Origin: Actinomycetota bacterium
GTDB taxonomy: Bacteria; Actinomycetota; Thermoleophilia; Gaiellales; Gaiellaceae
Assembly: GCA_019234175.1 (NCBI GenBank)
Contig: JAFALP010000087.1
Span: forward strand, 1-5,813
Length of the DNA stretch: 5,813 nt
Reading direction: 5' to 3'
Shown here: positions 1-4,975 of the stretch, piece after piece
How the letters are laid out: every line of letters starts with the position of its first letter
Position numbering within the stretch: the first letter of the stretch is position 1
The notes under the pieces: model-generated
The model's database searches: none
Seen by the model: the letters and a program-made list of their open reading frames with translations, nothing else
What the model was told of the DNA's origin: nothing
Program-made: the position numbers and the translations under genes

Positions 1-522
1 GTGCCGCACATCTACGCGGTCGGCGACTGCGCCGGCTACTGGCAGCTCGCGCACACCGCGTTCCGCGAGGGCGAGGTCGCCGCGGAGAACGCGATGGGTC
101 ACGACGCGTCGATCGACGCGCCCGCGGTGCCGCGCCCGATCTACACCGATCCCGAGATCGCCGCCGTCGGGCTGACCGAGGCGCAGGCGCGCGAGCAGTA
201 CGGCGACGATGTCGCGGTCGGCACGTTCTCGTGGGTCGCGAACGCGCGCGCGGTGATGCAGGCCGACACGACCGGCTGGGTGAAGTCGATCCACGAGACG
301 AAGTACGGCGAGCTGCTCGGCCTCGTGATGGTCGGGCCGCACGTGACCGACATGATCGAGGCGGGCGTGGTCGCGATCGACGCCGAGTCGACGGTCGAGA
401 CGGTCGCCGACGGGATCGCGCCGCACCCGACCCTCTCAGAGGCGATCAAGGAAGCCGGGCTCGTGGCCCTGGGGCGGGCAATTCACCTGCCCAACAAGAA
501 AAAACAGGCCGCGAAGGCCTAG
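1..522 (+). CDS. lpdA: Dihydrolipoamide dehydrogenase-type flavoprotein (E3), C-terminal part, 5'-truncated by window edge
   Basis: This is the C-terminal 173 residues of a class I pyridine nucleotide-disulfide oxidoreductase, most likely dihydrolipoamide dehydrogenase, the E3 subunit that reoxidises dihydrolipoamide in 2-oxoacid dehydrogenase or glycine cleavage complexes using FAD and NAD+. The fragment opens inside the FAD-binding segment (YAVGDCAG, residues 5-12). It continues into the dimerisation domain (PRPIYTDPEIAAVGLTE, about residues 44-60) and ends with the catalytic His-Glu pair in HPTLSEA (H142 and E147). The first GTG is an internal valine codon, not a start: the redox-active CxxxxC and NAD-binding domains must lie to the left of the window. 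The Lys-rich tail (NKKKQAAKA) is unremarkable. A strong terminator follows about 95 bases after the stop. Related enzymes such as mercuric or glutathione reductase share this fold, but HPTLSEA and the tail favour E3. The gene symbol is a family-level assignment. Confidence 0.9.
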   Translation: MPHIYAVGDCAGYWQLAHTAFREGEVAAENAMGHDASIDAPAVPRPIYTDPEIAAVGLTEAQAREQYGDDVAVGTFSWVANARAVMQADTTGWVKSIHETKYGELLGLVMVGPHVTDMIEAGVVAIDAESTVETVADGIAPHPTLSEAIKEAGLVALGRAIHLPNKKKQAAKA

Positions 523-617
523 CGCAAGTTTTCGGCCCGACCGGCGTCTTAGCTGTATGGACGTGCCCTCGTCCTGTCCGGGATCGTGCCCGCCCGCCGA
601 TTCCGGGCGAACTCCCA

Positions 618-659
618 GAGCCCGCCCCGCCGCCGCAGTCGGGGCGGGCTCGCTTTTTT
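618..659 (+). terminator. Intrinsic (Rho-independent) terminator
   Basis: A perfect 12-bp GC-rich stem (618-629 pairing with 640-651) encloses a 10-nt loop. It is followed after two bases by six consecutive T residues (654-659). This is a canonical intrinsic terminator, pointing rightward, and it ends the transcript of the dihydrolipoamide dehydrogenase gene. The stretch between that gene and the hairpin (523-617) contains no convincing coding or RNA feature. Confidence 0.9.
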
Positions 660-664
660 CGCCC

Positions 665-670
665 TAGAAT
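665..670 (+). promoter_or_regulatory. Putative -10 element of a leaderless promoter
   Basis: TAGAAT matches the bacterial -10 consensus (TATAAT) at five of six positions. It lies 6 bases before the GTG at 677, so transcription would start at or next to the start codon. No recognisable -35 element exists, because the expected position falls inside the right arm of the upstream terminator. There is also no good Shine-Dalgarno sequence before 677, which fits a leaderless mRNA. This is inferred from spacing only. Confidence 0.5.
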
Positions 671-676
671 TCGGGG

Positions 677-868
677 GTGGGCGTCTTCAACCGCCGCAAT
701 GCGGCCGTGGGCTTCGCGGCCTGGAAGCTCGGCAAGCGGGTCGTCAGCCGCAAGGTGAAGTCCGCTCCGCCGAAGGCGAAGAAGCGGAAGCCGCTCGTCG
801 CGCTTCTGCTCGCCGCCGGCGCCGGCATCGCCACCTTCCTCCGGCTGCGCCGGGGTGGTGAAGAGTGA
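677..868 (+). CDS. Small basic single-pass membrane protein (unknown function)
   Basis: This 63-residue protein is not recognised as a named family. It has a GTG start, an N-terminal mixed segment rich in Arg/Lys (residues 5-30), and a very basic stretch PPKAKKRKP (31-39). A hydrophobic segment of about 16 residues follows (VALLLAAGAGIATFL, 41-55), then RLRRGGEE. The likely arrangement is one transmembrane helix flanked by positive charges, with a basic cytoplasmic N-terminus. A second, weaker hydrophobic patch lies near residues 9-18. The start is supported by the -10-like TAGAAT 6 bases upstream and by coupling to the next gene: the stop TGA overlaps the next GTG in a GTGA junction. The coupling suggests it is made together with the downstream diiron protein and might anchor it at the membrane, but that is inference. 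It is small enough that chance is a concern. The placement between a promoter and a coupled gene argues that it is real. Confidence 0.7.
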   Translation: MGVFNRRNAAVGFAAWKLGKRVVSRKVKSAPPKAKKRKPLVALLLAAGAGIATFLRLRRGGEE

Positions 869-1647
869 GCGACTTCTCGGAGGTCTACCGCTACTACACG
901 CTCGCGAAGAAAGCGGAGTGGCAGGTGCGCGACCTGCCGTGGGACGAGCTGCCGCCGATCCCGGAGTCGAAGGGCTCGCCGGACAAGGTCGCGCGGCGCC
1001 GCGACATCTGGCGCTCCGGGATCACGCAGCAGCTGCAGGCGGACGAGCTCGCGGTGCAGATGGCCGCACAGCTCTTCGCGCTCGCGCCGCACCCGGAGGC
1101 GAAGCTCTACTACACGACGCTCGTGCAGGACGAGTCGCGCCACACCGAGGCGTGGCTGAAGCTCACCGCGATGGTCGGCGGCACGGCCGAGCGCGACCCG
1201 TATCTCGACCAGCTCTGCAAGATGACGCTCGAGGCCGACACGCTCGAGGAGAAGGTCTTCCAGATGCAGGTGTTCTTCGAACGGCTGATCATCCCGAAGT
1301 TCAGGATGATCGCGCGCTCGTCGCGCGGGACGATCCTCGAGGACATGTGCAACCGGCTTGCGATCGACGACGGCATCCACCACGGCTCGGGGATGGCGTA
1401 CGAGCGCGTGCTCCTGCAGAACGCGTCGAAGAAGACGAAGGACAAGCTGATCAAGGCGGGCAACCGGCTGCTGCCGGTGTTCGTGCAGCACGAGCTCTGG
1501 CGTCCGCGCGAGCGCGCGTGGATCGGCAGCGCGATGCGCAGCGCCGACGTCGCGCGCCTGCGCCGTGAGCTCGAGAACGGGATCAGGATGGCGGCGTCGC
1601 TCGGCCTCGACGTGAGCGAGGTGCAGGTGCCGCGGCTCGCGGCCTAG
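865..1647 (+). CDS. Ferritin-like putative diiron-carboxylate protein (R2/AurF-like four-helix bundle)
   Basis: This 260-residue, all-helical protein carries the ligand pattern of the ferritin-like/ribonucleotide reductase R2-like superfamily. I see E61 (LQADELA), E90-x-x-H93 (QDESRHTEAW), E139 (FFERL) and D169-x-x-H172 (IDDGIHH), each on a separate predicted helix with family-like spacing. The first three match usual ligands; the fourth pair has Asp where R2-type proteins generally have Glu. The N-terminus (AEWQVRDLPW) recalls the Trp-containing lead-in of R2-like proteins. Known members activate O2 for radical generation, N-oxygenation or ligand-binding oxidase chemistry, or handle iron. 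The substrate here cannot be read from the sequence. No signal peptide or membrane segment is visible, so it is cytoplasmic. The GTG start overlaps the stop of the small membrane protein gene by 4 bases (GTGA), implying translational coupling. The C-terminal 60 residues are basic helix with no ligand motif. The superfamily call is fairly secure; the exact family is open. Confidence 0.8.
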   Translation: MSDFSEVYRYYTLAKKAEWQVRDLPWDELPPIPESKGSPDKVARRRDIWRSGITQQLQADELAVQMAAQLFALAPHPEAKLYYTTLVQDESRHTEAWLKLTAMVGGTAERDPYLDQLCKMTLEADTLEEKVFQMQVFFERLIIPKFRMIARSSRGTILEDMCNRLAIDDGIHHGSGMAYERVLLQNASKKTKDKLIKAGNRLLPVFVQHELWRPRERAWIGSAMRSADVARLRRELENGIRMAASLGLDVSEVQVPRLAA

Positions 1648-1649
1648 CG

Positions 1650-2237
1650 CTACAAGCCTTTGAACGAACTGATGTGCTCGGGCGCGACGACGGGCGAGCC
1701 CTCGTCGAGCTGGATCTGCGCGTGCTTCTTCAACGGGATCGAGCGCGGATTGCCCTTCCAGACCTTGCCGTCGTAGAAGGCGGTCACGGGACCCTTCGCC
1801 GGCCCGAGTCGCCTCGCCGACAACGGCTGGCCCCACACGTCGAAGAACTCGCCGAGCGTGTAGGTGCGCTGCACGGGCGACTCGATGTGGACGATCCCGT
1901 CCTCGGCGTGCGTGTGCAGCCACGCGAAGCACCTTCCCTGCGAGACGAACGGGCCCTGCGGGGTGCGCACGCCGTAGAGCGGGGGCCCGATGCCGATGCC
2001 GAACGGGACGGCGCGCGCCTTGCCCTTCACGAAGAGCGTCAGGTGCGCGTGGATGTGGAAGAGGAACTGCTCCGTTCGCCCGCACTTGATCCCGTCGATC
2101 GACTGATTGAGCTTCAGCGCCTGCGGCGGGGCGAGCACGGACGCCTTCGGAATCGGCACGCCCTCGGGCCCCGGGGGGCCGGGCTTCGGCGCGGGGACGA
2201 GCTGCAGCACGAGCGCGGTGGCGAGGACGCGGAGCAT
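1650..2237 (-). CDS. Putative exported protein with conserved His motifs (HIHAH / LHTHxxxGxxHIE)
   Basis: This 195-residue protein begins with a short hydrophobic stretch (LRVLATALVLQLV, 2-14) with one Arg, resembling a short signal peptide or anchor. A Pro-rich linker follows (15-38). The core has two His clusters, FHIHAHL (H61, H63, H65) and WLHTHAEDGIVHIESP (H108, H110, H117), plus Cys at 52 and 103 that could form a disulfide. TLGEFFDVWGQPLS (127-140) and FYDGKVWKGNP (154-164) complete it. I have seen similar HIHAHL...LHTHD..G..H(I/V)E...FTLG.FFD.WG patterns in conserved uncharacterised proteins of Actinobacteria and relatives, but know no assigned function. Metal binding outside the membrane is a reasonable inference from the His spacing, not a fact. 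The ATG at 2237 is chosen because no other ATG, GTG or TTG lies just upstream in frame. It has no Shine-Dalgarno, so it may be leaderless. It is divergent from the ArsR operon and converges on the diiron gene with a 2-base gap. Confidence 0.75.
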   Translation of the reverse strand: MLRVLATALVLQLVPAPKPGPPGPEGVPIPKASVLAPPQALKLNQSIDGIKCGRTEQFLFHIHAHLTLFVKGKARAVPFGIGIGPPLYGVRTPQGPFVSQGRCFAWLHTHAEDGIVHIESPVQRTYTLGEFFDVWGQPLSARRLGPAKGPVTAFYDGKVWKGNPRSIPLKKHAQIQLDEGSPVVAPEHISSFKGL

Positions 2238-2245
2238 CGCGCGCC

Positions 2246-2251
2246 GTTGTA
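2246..2251 (-). promoter_or_regulatory. Weak -10-like element for the exported His-motif gene
   Basis: On the minus strand TACAAC lies 8 bases before the ATG at 2237. It matches TATAAT at four of six positions, with T, A and the fifth-position A retained. There is no Shine-Dalgarno sequence in the gap. No convincing -35 hexamer is visible. It is listed because it is the only AT-containing hexamer at a suitable distance and fits a leaderless start. Support is weak. Confidence 0.25.
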
Positions 2252-2262
2252 GCAGCTGTAAG

Positions 2263-2292
2263 TTGACGCTAACGTAAGGCTATGCTTACATA
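2263..2292 (+). promoter_or_regulatory. Promoter of the ArsR-SRPBCC-YCII operon
   Basis: TTGACG (2263-2268) matches the -35 consensus TTGACA at five of six positions. With a 17-18 base spacer it faces the AT-rich TTACATA (2286-2292), which would serve as -10. The predicted transcription start then falls at or beside the ATG at 2298. No Shine-Dalgarno precedes that ATG, so the regulator mRNA is probably leaderless. The local drop in GC content against the surrounding sequence supports a promoter. The exact -10 is ambiguous: TTACAT, TACATA and TATACT overlap here. Confidence 0.65.
2274..2289. promoter_or_regulatory. Putative ArsR-type operator (inverted repeat GTAAG-N6-CTTAC)
   Basis: A perfect 5-bp inverted repeat, GTAAG (2274-2278) and CTTAC (2285-2289), lies between the -35 and the -10 and overlaps the latter. 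A further GTAAG copy sits at 2258-2262, 16 bases upstream in direct orientation. ArsR-family repressors commonly bind imperfect inverted repeats overlapping their own promoter, so autorepression is the natural reading. The site is also within 40-50 bases of the divergent minus-strand gene start and could influence it. It is inferred from position and symmetry only. Confidence 0.45.
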
Positions 2293-2297
2293 TACTC

Positions 2298-2618
2298 ATG
2301 GAAGCCGCCCTGCGAGCGATCGCCGAACCGCGCCGGTGCGAGATCCTGCGCCTCGTGCGGGACGACGAGCTGTCGGCCGGAGAGATCGCGTCGCACTTCG
2401 AGGTCACGCGGCCTGCGATCTCCCAGCACCTGACCGTCCTGAAGGAGGCCGGGCTCGTGCACGAGAGACGAAACGGAACGCGCCGCTTGTACAGCGTGCG
2501 TCCGGAGGGTTTCGATGAGGTGAAGGCCTTCTTCGAGACCTTCTGGGACGAGAGACTGGAGGCGCTCAAGCGGGAGGCAGAGCGAGAGGAGAAGAAGAAG
2601 CGTGGAAACGACGACTGA
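2298..2618 (+). CDS. ArsR/SmtB-family winged-helix transcriptional regulator
   Basis: This 106-residue protein is of normal length for the family. Residues 1-20 form the first helices (AEPRRCEILRLV). A helix-turn-helix spans about 26-52 (SAGEIASHFEV, then recognition helix TRPAISQHLTVLKEAG). The beta-wing is at 53-68 (LVHERRNGTRRLYSVRP), and a long charged C-terminal helix ends in EREEKKKRGNDD. The metal-sensing ELCVCDL-type motif of ArsR/SmtB is absent and only one Cys (C14) is present, so it is unlikely to be an arsenic or zinc sensor. It resembles the non-metal ArsR regulators often paired with SRPBCC/AHSA1 genes. The ATG at 2298 is chosen because it starts the conserved N-terminus and sits directly downstream of a promoter. 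It overlaps the SRPBCC start by 17 bases and heads a three-gene operon. It probably represses its own operon; the inducer is unknown. Confidence 0.92.
   Translation: MEAALRAIAEPRRCEILRLVRDDELSAGEIASHFEVTRPAISQHLTVLKEAGLVHERRNGTRRLYSVRPEGFDEVKAFFETFWDERLEALKREAEREEKKKRGNDD
2585..2591 (+). promoter_or_regulatory. Ribosome binding site for the SRPBCC gene
   Basis: AGAGGAG lies inside the 3' end of the regulator gene, 10 bases before the GTG at 2602. It supports that GTG as the start and shows that the downstream gene is re-initiated internally, unlike the leaderless first gene of the operon. The purine-rich GAAGAAGAAG that follows may add to binding. Confidence 0.6.
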
Positions 2619-3063
2619 ACGCCTCTCCGTCACACGAGAGGTCCTCATCGAGGCGAGACCGGAGACGGTGTGGGAGTTCCTCGTCGACCCGGAGAAGATC
2701 TCCCGGTGGAAGGGGATCGCCGTGTCGTTCGAGCCGGCCGTGGGCGGCGCGTTCCGCAACGAGGTGATCCCGAACAACATCGCGATCGGAGAGATCGTCG
2801 AGCTCGACGCGCCGCGTCGACTCGTCTACACGTGGGGATGGGAGGGCAATCCGGCCGTGCCGCCGGGCTCGACCACGGTCGAGTACGAGCTCATCCCCGA
2901 GGGCGGCGGCACCCGCCTCCGGCTGACGCACCGCGACCTGCCGAACAGCGAGGCAGCGGAATCGCACGCGCACGGCTGGGCGCACTACCTGCAGAGGCTC
3001 GCGGTCGTCGCCTCGGGCGGCGATCCCGGAGTCGATTCGTACGCCGTCGAAAGGAGCGAGTGA
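2602..3063 (+). CDS. SRPBCC (AHSA1/CalC-type) ligand-binding domain protein
   Basis: This 153-residue single-domain protein has the START/Bet v 1-like helix-grip fold. Visible hallmarks are the N-terminal strand VTREVLIEARPETVWEFLVD (10-29), DPEKISRWKG (29-38), EPAVGGAFRNE (44-54) and the LVYTWGWEGN strand (74-83). The strand pair TTVEYELIPEGGGTRLRLTH (91-110) and the C-terminal helix HGWAHYLQRLAVVASGG (124-140) complete the fold. The family binds hydrophobic ligands in a cavity, and members next to ArsR regulators are widespread. No catalytic role can be assigned. The GTG start overlaps the regulator gene by 17 bases and has AGAGGAG upstream. The stop TGA shares one base with the next ATG (TGATG). 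The context suggests a response to the same signal as the ArsR protein, perhaps by binding or modifying the inducer, which is inference. No signal peptide is seen, so it is cytoplasmic. Confidence 0.9.
   Translation: METTTERLSVTREVLIEARPETVWEFLVDPEKISRWKGIAVSFEPAVGGAFRNEVIPNNIAIGEIVELDAPRRLVYTWGWEGNPAVPPGSTTVEYELIPEGGGTRLRLTHRDLPNSEAAESHAHGWAHYLQRLAVVASGGDPGVDSYAVERSE
3050..3056 (+). promoter_or_regulatory. Ribosome binding site for the YCII-like gene
   Basis: AAAGGAG lies 6 bases before the ATG at 3063, at good Shine-Dalgarno spacing. It fixes the start of the third gene, which is also coupled to the preceding stop through TGATG. Confidence 0.75.
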
Positions 3064-3368
3064 TGTCGAAGTTCGTCTACCTCTACACCGGGGGCACCGC
3101 GTCGCAGTCCGAGATGTCCGAGGAGGAGAGCAAGCAGGTCATGCAGGCGTGGATGGACTGGCTCGGCGCGATGGGCGACCACGTCATCGACGTCGGCAAC
3201 CCGTTCGGCGCGTCCGCCGCGGTGAACGGCGGCGCCCGCGCGAACGCCAGCGGGTACACGATCGTCGACGCGGCCAGCCTCGAAGAGGCGGTCGAGCACG
3301 CGAAGGGCTGTCCGATCTTCCGGAACCCGAGCGGCAACGTCGAGGTCTACGAAGCGCTCGCAATGTGA
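3063..3368 (+). CDS. YCII-like (DGPF-type) small protein
   Basis: This 101-residue protein has the layout of the YCII/DGPF family, a dimeric ferredoxin-like alpha+beta barrel. It opens with the strand KFVYLYTGG (3-11), then a Glu-rich helix (MSEEESKQVMQAWMDWLGAMG, about 18-38). GDHVIDVGNPFGASAAVNGG follows (38-57), then GYTIVDAASLEEAVEHAKGCP (64-84) and the closing VEVYEALAM strand. NPFG stands where classical members have DGPF. H40 and D43 are possible counterparts of the conserved His/Asp of YciI, though I cannot align them with certainty. The family function is poorly known; some members are proposed enzymes or small-molecule binders, and many sit beside regulators. It is the last gene of the ArsR operon, sharing one base with the SRPBCC stop and having a strong RBS. 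No signal peptide or membrane segment is present. Confidence 0.8.
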   Translation: MSKFVYLYTGGTASQSEMSEEESKQVMQAWMDWLGAMGDHVIDVGNPFGASAAVNGGARANASGYTIVDAASLEEAVEHAKGCPIFRNPSGNVEVYEALAM

Positions 3369-3375
3369 CTCGGCG

Positions 3376-3405
3376 ACGGCGGGGCCCCAGCCGGGGCCCC
3401 GCCGT
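3376..3405. terminator. Strong hairpin between convergent genes, no T-tract
   Basis: A perfect 13-bp stem (3376-3388 pairing with 3393-3405), almost all G/C with a 4-nt loop, lies 7 bases after the YCII-like stop and 13 bases beyond the permease stop on the opposite strand. Neither side is followed by a run of T, so it is not a canonical intrinsic terminator. Its position at a convergent junction suggests it terminates or protects both transcripts, as proposed for U-tract-less hairpins in high-GC actinomycetes. Confidence 0.6.
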
Positions 3406-3418
3406 GCGCCCGCGCCTA

Positions 3419-4963
3419 CTAGGCCGGCGCCATCACCTCGCCCTCGGGCGCCTGCATGTGCGCAGGCTTGAAGCGCTGGATGAGGCCCCAGTACGCGAGG
3501 CCGACGATCACGATCACGCCGAGCACGCTCCACAGGACCGGCCGGTGGTCGAGCCAGGCCCAGTGGAAGTTCAGTGCGAGCCCCGTCTGCGCCGGCGTGG
3601 GGTTCGTCGCGGCGCGCGGCCAGGCGATGTTGACCAGCATGCCGACGCCCCAAGCGAGGCCGACCAGCGTGAGCGGAAGTCCCCACCGACCGAGCGAGAA
3701 CGGCGCCGGCTTCCTCGGCCAGCCGCGCAGGCGGGCCCGCAACAGCGCGATGTTCCCGAGCACGTAGCTGAGATAGATCATCCCCGTGGCTGCGATCGCG
3801 ACGATCCCGGCTCCGGCGAACTGCAGCATGGGGACGAACGCGAGCACGCCGATGACGAGGCACGCGGCGATCGGCGTGTGCCAGCGCATGTTCACCTTGC
3901 TGAGGGTCGGTGAGGCCGGCAGCTGGTTGTCGCGCGCCATGCCGAAGCAGAGGCGGATCGTCGACGTCTCGATCGAAAGGCAGCAGACGAAGATCGCCGC
4001 CGACACGACGAGCAGGAACACCGTCGCGAAGGCATTGCTGAAGTTCGCGTCGATGATGTTCGCCGGCCCGAACCCGTTCTTGATCGCATCGTGCAGGTTC
4101 GGAACGGCAAGCAGGCATGCGAAGAGGAACACCGCGCCGATGACGAACGCTCCGATCACCGATGCGAGCACTGCCTTCGGCGCCTCCGTGCGCGGACTGC
4201 GCGTCTCCTCCGCAAGGGTCGAGGCCGTGTCGAAGCCATAGATCACGTACAGCGACATGAACATCGCGACCAGGAACGTGCCCATGGTCAGGCTCGTGCC
4301 GCCGGTATGGAAGATCACCGACGCGCTCTGGTGGTGGTGGAAGAGCGCGAGCACGAACGCGAACACGACCATCCCGAGGATCTCGAACAACACGCCGGTG
4401 TTGTTGATCAGCGCCACGAGGTTCACTCCGAAGATGTTCAGCAGCGTGATCAGGACGAGCGTGACCACGGCGATGATCCGCTGGTTCGAATGTCCGTTCG
4501 CGAGATGCCAGCCCATGTTGTTGAAGGCCGGGATCAGTGCGAGCGGCAGCGTGACGCACACCGATGTCACGGTGATGATCCCCGCGAAGAGGTAGATCCA
4601 GCCCGTGAACCAGGAGTACGTCTTCCCCGAGAGGTACTTCGTCCATTGGAAGACGCTTCCCGCGACCGGGTAGTGACTCGAGAGCTCGGCCCAGCCGAGG
4701 GCGATGACGAACTGCCCGATTGCGACGATCGGCCAGCTCCAGATGAAGATGCCGCCGACGGTCGTCAGGCCGAGCGCGAAGAGCGTGAAGATGCCGGTCG
4801 ACGGCGAGATGTAGCTGAACGCGACGGCGAAGGAGCTGAACACGCCGAGCGAGCGGCGGAGCTCCTGCTTGTACCCAAATTGCGCGAGGTCGGCCTCGTC
4901 GCGGGCCGCCTCGACCGGGGTCTCGTCGTGGATGTCGAGGATGTGGTGCTCGTGGTCGCTCAA
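3419..4963 (-). CDS. APC-superfamily amino acid/amine permease
   Basis: This 514-residue inner-membrane transporter has about 12 predicted helices, near residues 40-62, 68-92, 118-145, 163-184, 188-208, 227-245, 264-288, 310-333, 365-382, 384-408, 428-448 and 476-496. APC hallmarks are the unwound first helix (SYISPSTGIFT, 50-60) and the TM6-loop segment YGFDTASTLAEETRSPRTEAPKAV (242-265), with the typical EE-x3-P-x4-P pattern. The profile resembles GABA/choline-type amino acid permeases that use proton or antiport coupling; the substrate cannot be read directly. The N-terminal cytoplasmic tail is His/Asp-rich (HEHHILDIHDE). The start is TTG at 4963: the in-frame upstream stretch has no other start before a stop, and GGGAGGG lies 5 bases upstream. 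It follows the phosphotransferase gene by 33 bases on the same strand, so both are probably co-transcribed, which hints that the permease imports the kinase's substrate. Confidence 0.9.
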   Translation of the reverse strand: MSDHEHHILDIHDETPVEAARDEADLAQFGYKQELRRSLGVFSSFAVAFSYISPSTGIFTLFALGLTTVGGIFIWSWPIVAIGQFVIALGWAELSSHYPVAGSVFQWTKYLSGKTYSWFTGWIYLFAGIITVTSVCVTLPLALIPAFNNMGWHLANGHSNQRIIAVVTLVLITLLNIFGVNLVALINNTGVLFEILGMVVFAFVLALFHHHQSASVIFHTGGTSLTMGTFLVAMFMSLYVIYGFDTASTLAEETRSPRTEAPKAVLASVIGAFVIGAVFLFACLLAVPNLHDAIKNGFGPANIIDANFSNAFATVFLLVVSAAIFVCCLSIETSTIRLCFGMARDNQLPASPTLSKVNMRWHTPIAACLVIGVLAFVPMLQFAGAGIVAIAATGMIYLSYVLGNIALLRARLRGWPRKPAPFSLGRWGLPLTLVGLAWGVGMLVNIAWPRAATNPTPAQTGLALNFHWAWLDHRPVLWSVLGVIVIVGLAYWGLIQRFKPAHMQAPEGEVMAPA

Positions 4964-4968
4964 GTCAT

Positions 4969-4975
4969 CCCTCCC
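4969..4975 (-). promoter_or_regulatory. Ribosome binding site that selects the TTG start of the permease
   Basis: On the minus strand GGGAGGG is followed by ATGAC and then TTG (4963). The ATG touching the motif (4968-4966) is out of frame, reads ATG-ACT-TGA, and has no spacing, so it cannot serve the permease. Spacing of 5 bases makes TTG the real start. Confidence 0.75.

Noticed and set aside
1..3. GTG at position 1 as a true start codon
   Set aside because: It encodes a valine just before the conserved YAVGDCAG FAD-binding segment, so it is internal and the gene extends beyond the left edge.
523..617. Small RNA or extra small gene between the dihydrolipoamide dehydrogenase gene and its terminator
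   Set aside because: No promoter-like elements, RBS or distinctive fold could be supported; it is most simply the 3' untranslated region.
664..2085. Long minus-strand open frame of 473 residues antisense to the diiron gene
   Set aside because: The translation is dominated by Arg/Ala/Leu/His with no recognisable domain. It lies opposite a gene with clear diiron motifs and continues in the wrong frame through the exported-protein gene, which is typical of spurious frames in high-GC DNA.
2298..2618. Arsenic- or zinc-sensing role for the ArsR-family regulator
   Set aside because: The Cys-containing metal motif is absent, only one Cys is present, and no efflux or reductase gene for arsenic is nearby.
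2985..4646. Minus-strand open frame of 553 residues overlapping the permease and the YCII-like gene
   Set aside because: It is an Arg/Asp/His-rich low-complexity shadow frame, offset from the permease frame, which has clear membrane helices and APC motifs.
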